Source: Bacillota bacterium
GTDB lineage: Bacteria; Bacillota; Clostridia; Lachnospirales; CAG-274
NCBI GenBank assembly: GCA_017543265.1
Contig: JAFYGI010000015.1
Location: 1-64,000 of the forward strand
DNA length: 64,000 nucleotides
Reading direction: 5' to 3'
Of this stretch, positions 15,467 through 25,052 are shown one piece after another; position 1 is the first letter of the stretch; each line of letters opens with the position of its first letter. The translations under genes were made by a program, and so were the position numbers. The notes below the pieces were generated by a model. It had not been told where the DNA came from, did not search any database, and worked only from the letters and a program-made list of their open reading frames with translations.

Positions 15467-17311
15467 ATGTGCGGAATAACGGGCTTTGCCGACCTTAACG
15501 GCAGCTTTTTAAAAAACAGGGAGGAAAACACTCGGCTGCTGCAAAAAATGCGCGGCACCATAGCCCACCGCGGCGGTGATGCGGCGGGCGAATACCTTGC
15601 GCAAAATGTCGGGCTTGCGCACGCACGTCTGACGATAAGAGGCCTTGATGCCGCAAGTGACCAGCCCATGATACGGCGGCGCGGCGAGGATGGATTTGCC
15701 ATTGTCTACAACGGCGAGATATACAACACAGACGAGATAAACCGCGGGCTTGAACAGCGCGGATACCGCTTTTTGACGGGCTCCGATACGGAAACGATAC
15801 TTTATGCCTATATGGAGTACGGCGCGGACTGTGTACGCCTTTTAAACGGCATTTTTGCCTTTGCTATATGGGACAGCGCAAAACAGGCGCTTTTTCTTTT
15901 CCGTGACCGCGTGGGGGTCAAACCGCTGTTTTATACGATAAAGGACGGTCTGCTCGTCTTTGGCTCGGAGCCGAAGGCTGTTTTTGCCCACCCGCTTATC
16001 GACCCCGTTATCGACGACGACAGCCTGCGCAAGGTCTTTTCCGTGCTGCCCGCCCGCACAGAGGGCGACGGCGTTTTCAAGGGTCTTAAAGAAATAAAAT
16101 ACGGCTGTTACGGCGTTTTTGACAAATCGGGCTTTCACGAGCGGCGGTACTGGCAGCTTGAAAGTGCGCCCCACCCCCACAGCTATCCCGAGACCGCAGA
16201 GCATCTGCGCAGCCTGATAACAAGCGCCGTGCGTGCCCAGATGGTGTCGGATGTGCCCGTATGCAGCTTTTTATCGGGCGGCCTTGACAGCTGCATAGTC
16301 ACCGCTATAGCCGCAGAGTACCTTTGTGAGCGCGGACAAAGGCTCAACACCTTTTCCTTTGACTTTACGGAAAACGACCGCTACTTCAAGGCAAGCAGCT
16401 TCCAGCCCGAGCAGGACAGACCCTATGTCGAGGAAATGCTGAAGCACCACAGCCTGAACCACACCTTTTTGGAATGTGAGCAGGCCGAGCTTGCCGACTG
16501 TCTTTACAAGGCAGCGGATGCAAAGGATATGCCCGGTATGGCAGATGTCGATGCCTCGCTTTTGTATTTTTGCGGCGAGGTAAAAAAGCACAACAAGGTA
16601 ACGCTTACGGGCGAGTGCGCAGACGAGATATTCGGCGGTTATCCGTGGTTTCACAGACCCGAATTTATAAACGCGGACACCTTCCCGTGGTCGGTAAATA
16701 TAGATGTGCGCGAAAGCCTGTTAAATGACGGTACGGCAAAAAGGCTGAACATAAAGGAATATGTGCACGGCATCTACAAAAAGACGCTTGCCGAGGTGCC
16801 GTATCTTGACGGCGAAAGCGGCATACTGCGCCGCCAAAGGGAGATAAGCTATCTTAATTTAAAGCAGTTTATGACCACGCTTTTGTGGCGCATGGACACA
16901 ATGAGTATGTACAGCGCCCTTGAAGCGCGTGTGCCCTTTGCCGACCACCGCATTATAGAATATATGTGGAATGTGCCCTTTGATATGAAATGTCCGAGAG
17001 GCGTTGTAAAGGGACTTTTAAGGGACAGCGCAAAGGGGCTTTTGCCCGAAAGGCTGCGCCTGCGCAAAAAAAGCCCCTATCCCAAGACCTACAACCCGAA
17101 ATACGAGGGCATTTTAAAGGAACGGCTGACAAAAATAATAAACGACAAGGGCGCACCGCTTAACGCGATAATAGACAAAAACGCTGCCGAAAGGCTGATA
17201 AACTCGCCCGCGGAATACGGCAGGCCGTGGTTCGGACAGCTGATGAGCAGTCCGCAGATGCTTGCATACCTTATACAGGTAAATTACTGGCTGGAGAAAT
17301 TCAATTATTAG
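15467..17311 (+). CDS. asnB: Asparagine synthase (glutamine-hydrolysing)
   Basis: 614 aa. The start at 15467 (MCGITGF) makes Cys2 the N-terminal nucleophile after Met removal; a longer in-frame reading from 15419 would bury it. Residues 1 to about 195 form the class II glutamine amidotransferase domain (AHRGGD, YNGEIYN, GSDTETILYAY). From about 215 comes the ATP-dependent synthetase domain, with the pyrophosphate loop SGGLDS near 269-274 and GECADEIFGGYPWF. It converts aspartate and glutamine to asparagine and glutamate. AsnB paralogues also amidate peptidoglycan or peptides, so the substrate is not certain. Single-gene unit with its own terminator. Confidence 0.88.
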   Translation: MCGITGFADLNGSFLKNREENTRLLQKMRGTIAHRGGDAAGEYLAQNVGLAHARLTIRGLDAASDQPMIRRRGEDGFAIVYNGEIYNTDEINRGLEQRGYRFLTGSDTETILYAYMEYGADCVRLLNGIFAFAIWDSAKQALFLFRDRVGVKPLFYTIKDGLLVFGSEPKAVFAHPLIDPVIDDDSLRKVFSVLPARTEGDGVFKGLKEIKYGCYGVFDKSGFHERRYWQLESAPHPHSYPETAEHLRSLITSAVRAQMVSDVPVCSFLSGGLDSCIVTAIAAEYLCERGQRLNTFSFDFTENDRYFKASSFQPEQDRPYVEEMLKHHSLNHTFLECEQAELADCLYKAADAKDMPGMADVDASLLYFCGEVKKHNKVTLTGECADEIFGGYPWFHRPEFINADTFPWSVNIDVRESLLNDGTAKRLNIKEYVHGIYKKTLAEVPYLDGESGILRRQREISYLNLKQFMTTLLWRMDTMSMYSALEARVPFADHRIIEYMWNVPFDMKCPRGVVKGLLRDSAKGLLPERLRLRKKSPYPKTYNPKYEGILKERLTKIINDKGAPLNAIIDKNAAERLINSPAEYGRPWFGQLMSSPQMLAYLIQVNYWLEKFNY

Positions 17312-17315
17312 ACAA

Positions 17316-17358
17316 AAAAAGCGGTCCTTATGCCGATATGGCACAAAAACCGCTTTTT
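17316..17358. terminator. Bidirectional terminator between asnB and the HerA-like gene
   Basis: AAAAAGCGGT (17316-17325) pairs with ACCGCTTTTT (17349-17358). A smaller hairpin (TGCC/GGCA) sits in the loop. A-tract and T-tract on the two sides serve both converging genes. Confidence 0.85.
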
Positions 17359-17377
17359 ATTATTTTGTAAAACACTT

Positions 17378-18976
17378 TTATTTTTTAAGGTTGCCAAACA
17401 GTCCCCTTATGATATTTCTGCCCACATCGCGGCCTATCTGGCTGGCGCTGCTTCTCAGGGCGCTGGTAGCGATCTTTTCTATCATATCGCTCTTTTTCCT
17501 TGCGGCCTGTTCTCTTTCGCGTTTTTCGCGCTCGGCCTGCTTTTCGGCCTCCCTGCGCTCGCGCTCCTCTATGCGCTCCTGCTCCTTGCGCTGTTTTTCG
17601 GCCTCTTTTTCCTCAAGCGCCTGCTGCTTTGCTTCCTCCTTGCGGCGAAGTTCCTCCTCCTTTTCCCTTTGGGCGGCTGCGGCTGCCTCGTCCGCCATGC
17701 CTTTAAGGCTCTCGTAGGCGCTTACATTGTCCACCGACTCCTTGTATTTTATATAAAACTCGCTTGATGTGATGATATTCCGCCTTTTTTGCTCGTCCAC
17801 AGGGCCGATAAAGCTCATAGGCGGCAGGATAAAGGCTCTTTGCACCACCTGCGGCGCACCGCTCTCGTCCAGGAATGACACAAGCGCCTCGCCCGTACCG
17901 AGCAGGCTGATAACATCCGCCGTATTGAAATCGGGGTTGGTGCGGAAGGTATCTGCGGCCACCTTAACGGCCTTTTGGTCTGCGGGCGTAAATGCACGCA
18001 GCGCGTGCTGTATGCGGTTGCCCAGCTGTGCAAGTATGCTGTCGGGGATATCCGCGGGACTTTGCGTGATAAAGTATATACCTATGCCCTTGGAGCGGAT
18101 AAGCCTTATCACCTGCTCTATTTTATCCAGCAGCGCCTTTGGTGCATCCTTGAAAAGCAGGTGTGCCTCGTCAAAGAAAAACGCCATGCGCGGCTTGTCC
18201 ATATCCCCAACCTCGGGGAAGGTCTCGTAAAGGTCGGTGAGCATCCACAAAAGGAAGGTCGAATACAGCTTGGGGTTGTTGCCCAGCTTTACACAGTCCA
18301 ACACATTTATAATGCCGCGGCTGTTGATATTGGTGCGCACAAAGTCCTTTATGTCAAGGTCGGGCTCGCCGAAGAAAATATCTCCGCCCGCATCCTCCAG
18401 CGACAGCAGAGAGCGCACTATGGTACCCACAGTTGCCTTTGAAACATTGCCGTATTCAAACTGCAGGTCCTTGGCATTGTCGCCCACATACTGCAATATT
18501 GCCTTCAAGTCCTTTATATCTATAAGCAAAAGCTGCATATCGTCCGCAACACGAAAGGCAATGTCAAGCACACCCTGCTGCGTATCGTTAAGCCCAAGCA
18601 GACGCGCAAACAGCGTAGAGCCCATAGCGGACACGGTCGTCCTGACGGGCACGCCCTTTTCGCCGTATATATCCCAGAACATAACGGGGTATTCCTTAAA
18701 ATCAAACGGTACGTCAACGCGGGTCTTTTCAAGCTGTGACGTTATTTTGTCACTTTGCACGCCCGCCTGTGCGATACCGCTGACATCGCCCTTTATATCC
18801 ACCATAAATACAGGTACGCCTATGTCGCTGAAGGCCTCCGCCATAACTTTAAGGCTGACCGTCTTGCCCGTACCCGTTGCACCCGCGATAAGGCCGTGTC
18901 TGTTTGCCATCCTCGGGTCAAGATAAATGGGTGTTTCGCCTGTTGCTATCCATAATTTGCCGTCTTGTGTATACAT
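17378..18976 (-). CDS. HerA-like ATPase, DUF853 (YjgR) family, with coiled-coil tail
   Basis: 532-aa P-loop ATPase of the HerA/FtsK group. Walker A GATGTGKT is at residues 32-39, a Walker B-like [11 protein letters not shown] at about 275, and the sensor region [27 protein letters not shown] further on. Residues about 425-505 are an almost unbroken E/K/R/A-rich coiled coil (repeats of [18 protein letters not shown] type), followed by a short basic helical end. Family members are hexameric motors thought to act on DNA, but the cellular role is not established. Single gene with a Shine-Dalgarno GGAGG-type site. Confidence 0.83.
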   Translation of the reverse strand: MYTQDGKLWIATGETPIYLDPRMANRHGLIAGATGTGKTVSLKVMAEAFSDIGVPVFMVDIKGDVSGIAQAGVQSDKITSQLEKTRVDVPFDFKEYPVMFWDIYGEKGVPVRTTVSAMGSTLFARLLGLNDTQQGVLDIAFRVADDMQLLLIDIKDLKAILQYVGDNAKDLQFEYGNVSKATVGTIVRSLLSLEDAGGDIFFGEPDLDIKDFVRTNINSRGIINVLDCVKLGNNPKLYSTFLLWMLTDLYETFPEVGDMDKPRMAFFFDEAHLLFKDAPKALLDKIEQVIRLIRSKGIGIYFITQSPADIPDSILAQLGNRIQHALRAFTPADQKAVKVAADTFRTNPDFNTADVISLLGTGEALVSFLDESGAPQVVQRAFILPPMSFIGPVDEQKRRNIITSSEFYIKYKESVDNVSAYESLKGMADEAAAAAQREKEEELRRKEEAKQQALEEKEAEKQRKEQERIEERERREAEKQAEREKREREQAARKKSDMIEKIATSALRSSASQIGRDVGRNIIRGLFGNLKK

Positions 18977-19082
18977 AAAAGACTCCTCCCGTTTATTTTG
19001 GTTTTACCGATCTGATAAATACATTATACAACAAAAAACCGCAAAATGCAATAAGGGCTTGTTATTTATTGACAAACCTTAT

Positions 19083-19111
19083 TTGACATTTTCATCTGTC
19101 CGTGCTATAAT
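19083..19111 (+). promoter_or_regulatory. Consensus sigma-A promoter for the small gene at 19198
   Basis: Perfect TTGACA (19083-19088), 17-bp spacer, perfect TATAAT (19106-19111). The leader of about 80 bases contains an imperfect hairpin (GATCG..CCCG facing CGGG.CGGTC) before AAAAGGAGG. High expression is expected. Confidence 0.85.
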
Positions 19112-19197
19112 TTTAACAACAAACAAATCCGATGATCGTACCCGCACTTACTTCGGGGCGGTCATTTATTGGCACAATTTAAAAGGAGGCAGCAGTT

Positions 19198-19464
19198 ATG
19201 GCAGCAAACATCGACATCAACACTATCAAGGACGCGGTTATCAAGCTTTCGCAGGACGAGGGCAGCAAGGAGGCCTTTGCACAGGACCCCGTTAAGGCGG
19301 TAGAGAGCCTTTTGGGCGTAGACCTGCCCGACGAGCTGATAAACAACATCATCAGTGCCGTTAAGGAAAAAACAGCGGGCAAGGACATAAACGACATTAT
19401 CAAAATGTTCGACGAAAACAAGGGTCTTATCGACAAGGTAAAGGATCTTTTCACCAAGAAATAA
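19198..19464 (+). CDS. Small helical protein, unknown function
   Basis: 88 aa, no cysteine, no signal peptide, predicted all-helical and acidic-to-basic in alternating segments. The middle (QDPVKAVESLLGVDLPDELINNIISAVKEK) has the D-P-x-x-x-x-x-x-L-G-V-D-L-P shape seen in small conserved clostridial proteins. It loosely resembles Nif11/NHLP-type leader regions of modified peptides, but there is no Gly-Gly cleavage site, no core rich in Cys/Ser/Thr and no modification enzyme nearby. It has a perfect promoter, a strong AGGAGG site and its own terminator, which points to an abundant free-standing protein. Confidence 0.8.
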   Translation: MAANIDINTIKDAVIKLSQDEGSKEAFAQDPVKAVESLLGVDLPDELINNIISAVKEKTAGKDINDIIKMFDENKGLIDKVKDLFTKK

Positions 19465-19470
19465 AAAAAC

Positions 19471-19512
19471 TGCCGCATCACAGACCAAAAGGCCTGCGGT
19501 GCGGCAATTTTT
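19471..19512 (+). terminator. Terminator of the small gene
   Basis: TGCCGCA (19471-19477) pairs with TGCGGCA (19500-19506), with an additional inner stem, followed by ATTTTTATT. Confidence 0.85.
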
Positions 19513-19606
19513 ATTGCAGCCGATCCGTCTAAAGGCAAATATGCCAAGGACACCTTCAAGGTAAAAAATTTCAAAGGTCAATGCCGCGTTTTAGTTGCGA
19601 AAATTA

Positions 19607-19635
19607 TTGATATGCCAATATTTTTTTGGTATAAT
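19607..19635 (+). promoter_or_regulatory. Sigma-A promoter of the LtaS-like gene
   Basis: TTGATA (19607-19612), 17-bp spacer, TATAAT (19630-19635), 36 bases before the GTG start at 19672. Confidence 0.75.
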
Positions 19636-19671
19636 AATAAAAGATAAATTTATTATTTGGAGGAATACGGT

Positions 19672-22600
19672 GTGGAATCAAAGATATTGACCGGAGTATT
19701 TGCTTTTATGTTGGTACTTACAATGCTTATGTCCGGTGCAAAGTTTCATATAGATATTTGCTACAGCGATAACGAATATTCCGGTCAGGCGACAATGTAT
19801 TACGCGCATGATAACCAAGAATTTGACGAAAGCCGCAGTATATACACATATGTTGATGACGGAAAGGCTGTTTTTAACTATGATAAGGGATATGACAGAT
19901 TATTTGTTGTCCCCAACCGGCAAAACGGCACAAGTGTACGGATAAAAGCGATAAAGCTCAAGCTTAATAATATTTCGCTGTACACCGTTAAGGGTGATAA
20001 GCTTAATGAATGGGCGTATGCAAATAAGGATGAAAATACGGCCGTATACGAAAACGGTATGCTTACGCTGAATTACAGCGAGCTTAATCCTTATCCGCGT
20101 CTTATATTTGCAGACGAATTTCTTTTACAGATAAAGAAAACACAGGAAAGCTCTGCAATATATTTAATTGCGGCATCGGTCGCTTTTTCAGTTTTATTTA
20201 TATTACTGCTGACTGCGGCAGAGATATTTTTGGACAAACATCCGAAGCATAAGGCCTTTTTAAAAAAGCATTTTGCAAAAATAGCGTTCAATACGGCATT
20301 GTTACTGCTGCTTTTTATGTCTATGCGCTGCTTTAACGGATATATGCTGGCAGTAGATTACGAAACGGATCTCAGCGGCAGTAATTCGACCGTATATTAC
20401 GACTATGACGATGACGGATTTAAAGAATTAAATTCCACATACACAAAGATAGACTCTCTCACAGGCCAAAATCCGTTTTTTACGGTAAGCGACGTAGAGG
20501 GGCTGCGTATAGTACCGAACCGCGCGGTGGACAAGCTGGCAAAAATAAAGTCTTTGCAGCTCTTCCATGAGGGTGTACAAATAAAAAACTATACGCCGTC
20601 CGAACTAAAAGAAAAATATTTGGAAAAAAGCGAAGATGTGCTTCTTGAGGACAACAGTATAGTGGTGGAAAATTCCTCCAAGCAAGAGGCTTTCCCCATC
20701 ATTGAGTTTAACAGGCGCTTTTTGGATGAACTTAACCGTTCGTCGGCCTTGGTATTGTTTATTGATATTGCAAAAACAATAGGATATTTTGCCCTTATGC
20801 AGTTGTGTTTACTTGCATATTCATTGGGCAAAAAGAACGGGCAAAAATATCTTACAAAGAAAAAAGGCGGTGCGATACCCTTTGTTTTCACGGTATTGAC
20901 CGTACTTTTTGCAATACTTGAATTAAAAGCCTTGGTATACGTTTCTGTGCTGCCCATGCTGCTGTTCGGACTTTATGCGTTCGGCGCATACGATAAACTG
21001 CGCATTGGCAAAACCATTGTGTATGCGCCGCTGTGTACGCTGTTGTCGGCCGTTTTGCTTTTTAATATGAACAGCGGTATTTTTGCAGCCCAAAAATATT
21101 TTGTATTTGCTTTTTGGTCCTGTACCCTGCTTGCATTATCGGCGTTTTGTTATGTATACAGCATGGAGCGTTTCAGCGGAAATATGGCCAAGGATGCACA
21201 CGGGCATATCGAAAGTATTGCGGGCATATTTGTAAAAACATTTGCGGCAGTATTTATATATGAGTATATAAAAATAAATATGCAGATGGAATACAACTCA
21301 TTTGCGTATATTACCGAAATGATGCTCGGTGATGTGATAGCGCTTAATTTGATGCTGATATTTGCGGCAGTATGTACAATATACGGGCTTGTTGGCAAAA
21401 GGCTGACAAACGTTGTGTTCTTTACAGTTTATGTTATCAATCTGCTGGGAAATATGATAAAGCTCACCTACCACAACACAATGCTTACGCCCGCAGACTT
21501 TTTGGAAATAAAGGATGCCTTTTCCATTGCCCCGACTATTATGGGAAAACCGCTTTGGTATATTTTTCTTGCGGTGCTTGCGGCGGCTCTGGCTGCATTA
21601 CTGATAAATATAAAAAAGCTTATCGTAAAAATAAAGCCCATGCCGTATTTGCCGTGTTTTTTTATATCGGTCATGCTGATGCTTGTTTTGGGCAGCGCAA
21701 TAATAAAGGGTGAATACACAGATATAAACGTATGCGACAAACCGTATATTGATGAAATAACAGCGGAAAGGACAAACGGTCCCGCCATATATAATATGTT
21801 TAAGATCATCCATATACCCGATATGGTTATAAAGCCACCCAAGGATTATAACGAGCAAACCGTAAAAGAAATATCGGCAGAGTTTGAAAAGGACAAGGCC
21901 AGAACCGACAATATAAGGCCAAATGTTATCTGCATACTTGCGGAGTCCTACATGGATCTTAACAGCGTGCAGGGATTGGAGTTTAATAAAGATACTATAC
22001 CGTTTACGCGCGAACACGGATTTATAAATATGATCTCACCGCGTTACGGCGGCTATACGGCTGCTGTTGAGTATGAGGTCCTTACGGGTATGACGCTTGC
22101 ATTTTATCCTCCGTCGGTAATACCGTATACCGCATATTACAACAATGAAAGCCGTCCCGTACCTTCCGTACCGCTGACCTTTAAGGATAACGGCTACAAG
22201 ACCTACGCCATACATCCCAACACGGCCAATTTTTACAGCCGTGATAAAGCCTATGCCATGATGGGCTTTGACGAATATTGGGCCATTGATAAATTTAACG
22301 GTGCGGAGCAGGTAAAAAACAATTTTGTCAAGGACAGCGAATTGGCCGATAAAATAACAGAGATCATAGATGACAACGATACCCCCGTATTTACCTTTGG
22401 TATAACTATGGAGTCCCATGCCACATCGGACACCCGTTTTGACGAGACCACCTTTGAAGTAGACGGTGAACTTTCATCGGCCGAAAGAGAGGATCTGATA
22501 CAGGAAGCAGAGGCTTACCGCGATACCGACAGGATGATAGAAAAGCTGTGCAGCTATATTGACACCTGCGAGGAGCCGACTATACTTTATGTGTTTGGCG

Positions 22601-22932
22601 ACCATCTGCCGCCGCTTTCGGTTTTCGGCAATCTTGCCTATATAAATGATGTAAACAACAAATACAGCACCGTGGCTCTTTGTCATTGCAATTATAAAGA
22701 TGTTGAGCTAAAAGACAGGACGACCCCGAATTATATTGCCGCGCAGATGGTGGTCGATTCGGGTGTGCCGCACAGCTCGTACTTTGATTATATTTACGGA
22801 CTTCGCGACAGGATACCGATACTGCACCGTGATTTTATCGTGATAGACAAGGATAATAACGAAGATCTGCGCAGGTACTATATGGTGCAATACGATCTGA
22901 TGTTTGGCAAGCAATGGTTCTACGGTAAATAA
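19672..22932 (+). CDS. LtaS-like sulfatase-fold membrane enzyme with duplicated ectodomain
   Basis: 1086 aa, well over LtaS length (about 650). The GTG at 19672 is chosen because GGAGG lies about 8 bases upstream; a TTG at 19657 precedes that site. After a first membrane segment comes an extracellular beta domain (about 25-160), a membrane segment, then a second related copy (about 225-370). The copies share SG..TVYY/TMYY.Y(D), S.YT.D and L.(I/V)VPNR. Some eight to ten membrane segments follow, then the alkaline-phosphatase/sulfatase domain from about 750 (NVICILAESYMD, the likely nucleophile Thr in GGYTAAVEYEVLTGM, IHPN..F, VFGDHLPPL). Family members polymerise glycerol phosphate or transfer phosphoglycerol to envelope glycans. 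The acceptor here is unknown. Confidence 0.83.
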   Translation: MESKILTGVFAFMLVLTMLMSGAKFHIDICYSDNEYSGQATMYYAHDNQEFDESRSIYTYVDDGKAVFNYDKGYDRLFVVPNRQNGTSVRIKAIKLKLNNISLYTVKGDKLNEWAYANKDENTAVYENGMLTLNYSELNPYPRLIFADEFLLQIKKTQESSAIYLIAASVAFSVLFILLLTAAEIFLDKHPKHKAFLKKHFAKIAFNTALLLLLFMSMRCFNGYMLAVDYETDLSGSNSTVYYDYDDDGFKELNSTYTKIDSLTGQNPFFTVSDVEGLRIVPNRAVDKLAKIKSLQLFHEGVQIKNYTPSELKEKYLEKSEDVLLEDNSIVVENSSKQEAFPIIEFNRRFLDELNRSSALVLFIDIAKTIGYFALMQLCLLAYSLGKKNGQKYLTKKKGGAIPFVFTVLTVLFAILELKALVYVSVLPMLLFGLYAFGAYDKLRIGKTIVYAPLCTLLSAVLLFNMNSGIFAAQKYFVFAFWSCTLLALSAFCYVYSMERFSGNMAKDAHGHIESIAGIFVKTFAAVFIYEYIKINMQMEYNSFAYITEMMLGDVIALNLMLIFAAVCTIYGLVGKRLTNVVFFTVYVINLLGNMIKLTYHNTMLTPADFLEIKDAFSIAPTIMGKPLWYIFLAVLAAALAALLINIKKLIVKIKPMPYLPCFFISVMLMLVLGSAIIKGEYTDINVCDKPYIDEITAERTNGPAIYNMFKIIHIPDMVIKPPKDYNEQTVKEISAEFEKDKARTDNIRPNVICILAESYMDLNSVQGLEFNKDTIPFTREHGFINMISPRYGGYTAAVEYEVLTGMTLAFYPPSVIPYTAYYNNESRPVPSVPLTFKDNGYKTYAIHPNTANFYSRDKAYAMMGFDEYWAIDKFNGAEQVKNNFVKDSELADKITEIIDDNDTPVFTFGITMESHATSDTRFDETTFEVDGELSSAEREDLIQEAEAYRDTDRMIEKLCSYIDTCEEPTILYVFGDHLPPLSVFGNLAYINDVNNKYSTVALCHCNYKDVELKDRTTPNYIAAQMVVDSGVPHSSYFDYIYGLRDRIPILHRDFIVIDKDNNEDLRRYYMVQYDLMFGKQWFYGK

Positions 22933-23080
22933 GCCAAGGCCCCTGTCCTGCTGATACAGCCGGCCGACAGTAAAGCCGCCGTCGGGCGGAAATTTTCCGC
23001 AGCTGTATCCGCCGATTGCCGACACGATCTTGCGCATACTGCGTTTTCTTGCTTCAATATGTTTTTGGCGCAAATTTCAC

Positions 23081-23109
23081 TTGATATTTACACGGTTTTT
23101 TAGTATAAT
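23081..23109 (+). promoter_or_regulatory. Sigma-A promoter of the YesL-like gene
   Basis: TTGATA (23081-23086), 17-bp spacer, TATAAT (23104-23109), about 40 bases before the start at 23150. Confidence 0.75.
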
Positions 23110-23149
23110 GTAGGTTGAAGATATTAATAACAAAACGAGGTTTTCGTAA

Positions 23150-23842
23150 ATGAAAGAATTGTTCAGCCTGGACGGCAAGCTGTACAAATACTGCACTTTT
23201 TTGTGCGATATACTTGTACTGACACTTTTGTGGACGGTATGCAGCATACCCCTTATCACAATAGGCGCATCCACTACCGCGATGTACTATGTGCTTACAC
23301 GCCTGCTTTCGGGGCGTGAGGGCTACATCAGCAAGGACTTTTTCAAAAGCTTTAGGCAAAACTTTATACAGGCCACCTTTTTGACGCTGCTTATTTTCGG
23401 TGCGGCATGGCTGATATATTTTAATATTGCCAACCTGCAAAAGGGCTCGCTGCTTTTGGGCGTGCAGTTTGTGCTTTGCTACGAGCTTATAATAGTCATT
23501 ATTTATATTTTCCCCGTGCTTTCAAGGTTTAACATGAAAAGCTTTCAGCTGATACAAACTTGTATATTTATGGCAAACAGGCACCTGCTTACGACAATAA
23601 CCTGCTTTGTGCTGTTTATATCGTTTATAGCGCTTTGTATGTATCAGCCGTTTTTGATAGTGGTCGCAGCGGGCTTTTACGGCTGGCTGACATCGCTGAT
23701 GTTTATGAAGCTTTTCAGGAAATACCTGCCCAAGATGGACACCAGCCTTGAATACACCAACGCCGAGCTTGGCGAAATGGAGGATGCACAAAAAGCGGAC
23801 AAAACAGTTGACGATACAGATATGACGAATAAAGAGGGATAA
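23150..23842 (+). CDS. YesL-like (DUF624) integral membrane protein
   Basis: 230 aa with five or six membrane segments. The N-terminus (LDGKLYKYCTFLCDILVLTLLWTVCSIPLITIGASTTAMYYVLTRL) is the DUF624 signature: a small cytoplasmic start, then LWxxCSLPIxTxGAsxTAlyY. YesL-like proteins often accompany ABC sugar importers and sensor kinases, but none is adjacent here. The tail after about 195 is acidic and cytoplasmic. Transport or regulatory function is unproven. It is followed by the HD gene after 2 bases, so the two are likely one operon. Confidence 0.85.
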   Translation: MKELFSLDGKLYKYCTFLCDILVLTLLWTVCSIPLITIGASTTAMYYVLTRLLSGREGYISKDFFKSFRQNFIQATFLTLLIFGAAWLIYFNIANLQKGSLLLGVQFVLCYELIIVIIYIFPVLSRFNMKSFQLIQTCIFMANRHLLTTITCFVLFISFIALCMYQPFLIVVAAGFYGWLTSLMFMKLFRKYLPKMDTSLEYTNAELGEMEDAQKADKTVDDTDMTNKEG

Positions 23843-23844
23843 TT

Positions 23845-24377
23845 ATGTATAACAAGCCTATCATTCACGCAGTCGGTTCCAAAAGAGAATTTTTTGACGA
23901 AAATGACCCCGTAATAACGGGTTTTATGGAATGTATCGGGGATCTGCTGGAAATACCCGAGGTAAAGCAGCTTGATAAATTCCATCAGCACTGCAATACC
24001 TCGCGTTTGCAGCATTGTCTCAGCGTAAGCTACTACAGCTACCGCATTGCCAAAAAGATCGGCGCAGACCCGCGCGAGGCTGCAAGGGCAGGGCTTTTGC
24101 ACGACCTGTTTCTTTACGATTGGCGCACCAAGAAAACACCCGAGCACCACGCCTTTTATCATCCAAAGGCGGCGCTTGAGACCGCAAAGCGCATAACAGA
24201 GCTTACAACAACGAAGAACGCGCCATACTCGAGCATATGTGGCCGCTTTATCACGGTATGCCCTCCACTAAGGAGTCCGTGGCGGTGACTATGGCGGATA
24301 AGTACGCCGCCTCTATCGAGGTAGTATGTCAATGGAGCCTTCTGGCCTTAAGAAAGCTTCATCTTGTACGCAGCTGA
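23845..24377 (+). pseudogene. HD-domain phosphohydrolase, interrupted by a one-base deletion
   Basis: The first frame (23845-24288) carries an HD domain: RLQHCLSVSYYSYRIAKK, then AARAGLLHDLFLYDW with the His-Asp pair, then HPKAALETAKRI. It drifts into unrelated sequence after about residue 119. The second frame gives the missing end (YNNEERAILEHMWPLYHGMPSTKESVAVTMADKYAA..., stop at 24377), which matches the usual C-terminus of this small family (about 175 aa). One T added at CTTAC (24202-24204) restores GAG-CTT-TAC-AAC. The intact protein would be a metal-dependent phosphohydrolase of unknown substrate. The deletion may be real or a sequencing artefact. Confidence 0.8.
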
Positions 24378-24387
24378 TTTAACAGCT

Positions 24388-24996
24388 ATGAAAAACAAAA
24401 AGATAAAATTTGTACTGCTTGTCGGCGTAATATTATTGCTTTTATCGGGCATAAACATATACAAGGACTACTTCGCCGAAGGCTTGATAATGGAATTTAT
24501 AGTTGATTATGACGGTTGTGGCGAGGAATATTTTTATATCGAGCGCACGGACGGCAAGGAATATCTGGGTTTTATGCGCGGATACCGTAAGTGCGGCAAA
24601 GGCGCACCGTATCTTAGTGAAATGGCGGTCAGTTTCAGTCAAGTAGACCTGCAAAGCAGTGTCGAACTGACAAAGGACGAATACCGCACTTTTCTACGCA
24701 GTATACACAAGCTGCGTTCATCGGGTCTTTGCGAAGTGCCCTATGATTTTACATACAGCGCAAATGACAACAACGAGTATTTCATAAAATACAGAGGCAA
24801 GTTTTACAGCGATAATCCGCTGTATTTTGAAAAAACGGAGGCTCTTTGGCGCAAATACAAAAATCCCGTGACAAAGTTTATATACAACGCCGAACAAGAC
24901 GTGAACTTCTCGGCGCAAAGTGCATATTTTGATATATACTCAAAGGCAAAAGAAATATTACGCACAAGAGACCATAAATACAGATATGGCAGCTGA
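24388..24996 (+). CDS. Membrane-anchored protein of unknown function
   Basis: 202 aa from the ATG at 24388; a longer in-frame reading overlaps the HD gene end. One N-terminal membrane anchor (about 6-23, [18 protein letters not shown]), the rest outside the cytoplasm. The outer domain is rich in Tyr, Lys and Asp, with three or four cysteines (CGEE, RKCGKG, GLCEV). I do not recognise the family. It lies between the HD gene and cysE on the same strand, 56 bases before cysE. Confidence 0.65.
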   Translation: MKNKKIKFVLLVGVILLLLSGINIYKDYFAEGLIMEFIVDYDGCGEEYFYIERTDGKEYLGFMRGYRKCGKGAPYLSEMAVSFSQVDLQSSVELTKDEYRTFLRSIHKLRSSGLCEVPYDFTYSANDNNEYFIKYRGKFYSDNPLYFEKTEALWRKYKNPVTKFIYNAEQDVNFSAQSAYFDIYSKAKEILRTRDHKYRYGS

Positions 24997-25052
24997 CCGG
25001 ATTGCTTCGCCCTTTTGACACGGAGCAGCCTTTTATTTTGGAGGTACCCGAA

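Noticed and set aside
22933..23080. Dense small inverted repeats after the LtaS-like gene
   Set aside because: A GCGGAAATTTTCCGC hairpin exists but has no T-tract, and no RNA class could be recognised.
24997..25052. Possible T-box or S-box leader before cysE
   Set aside because: The gap is too short (56 bases) and shows neither a T-box sequence nor a riboswitch core.
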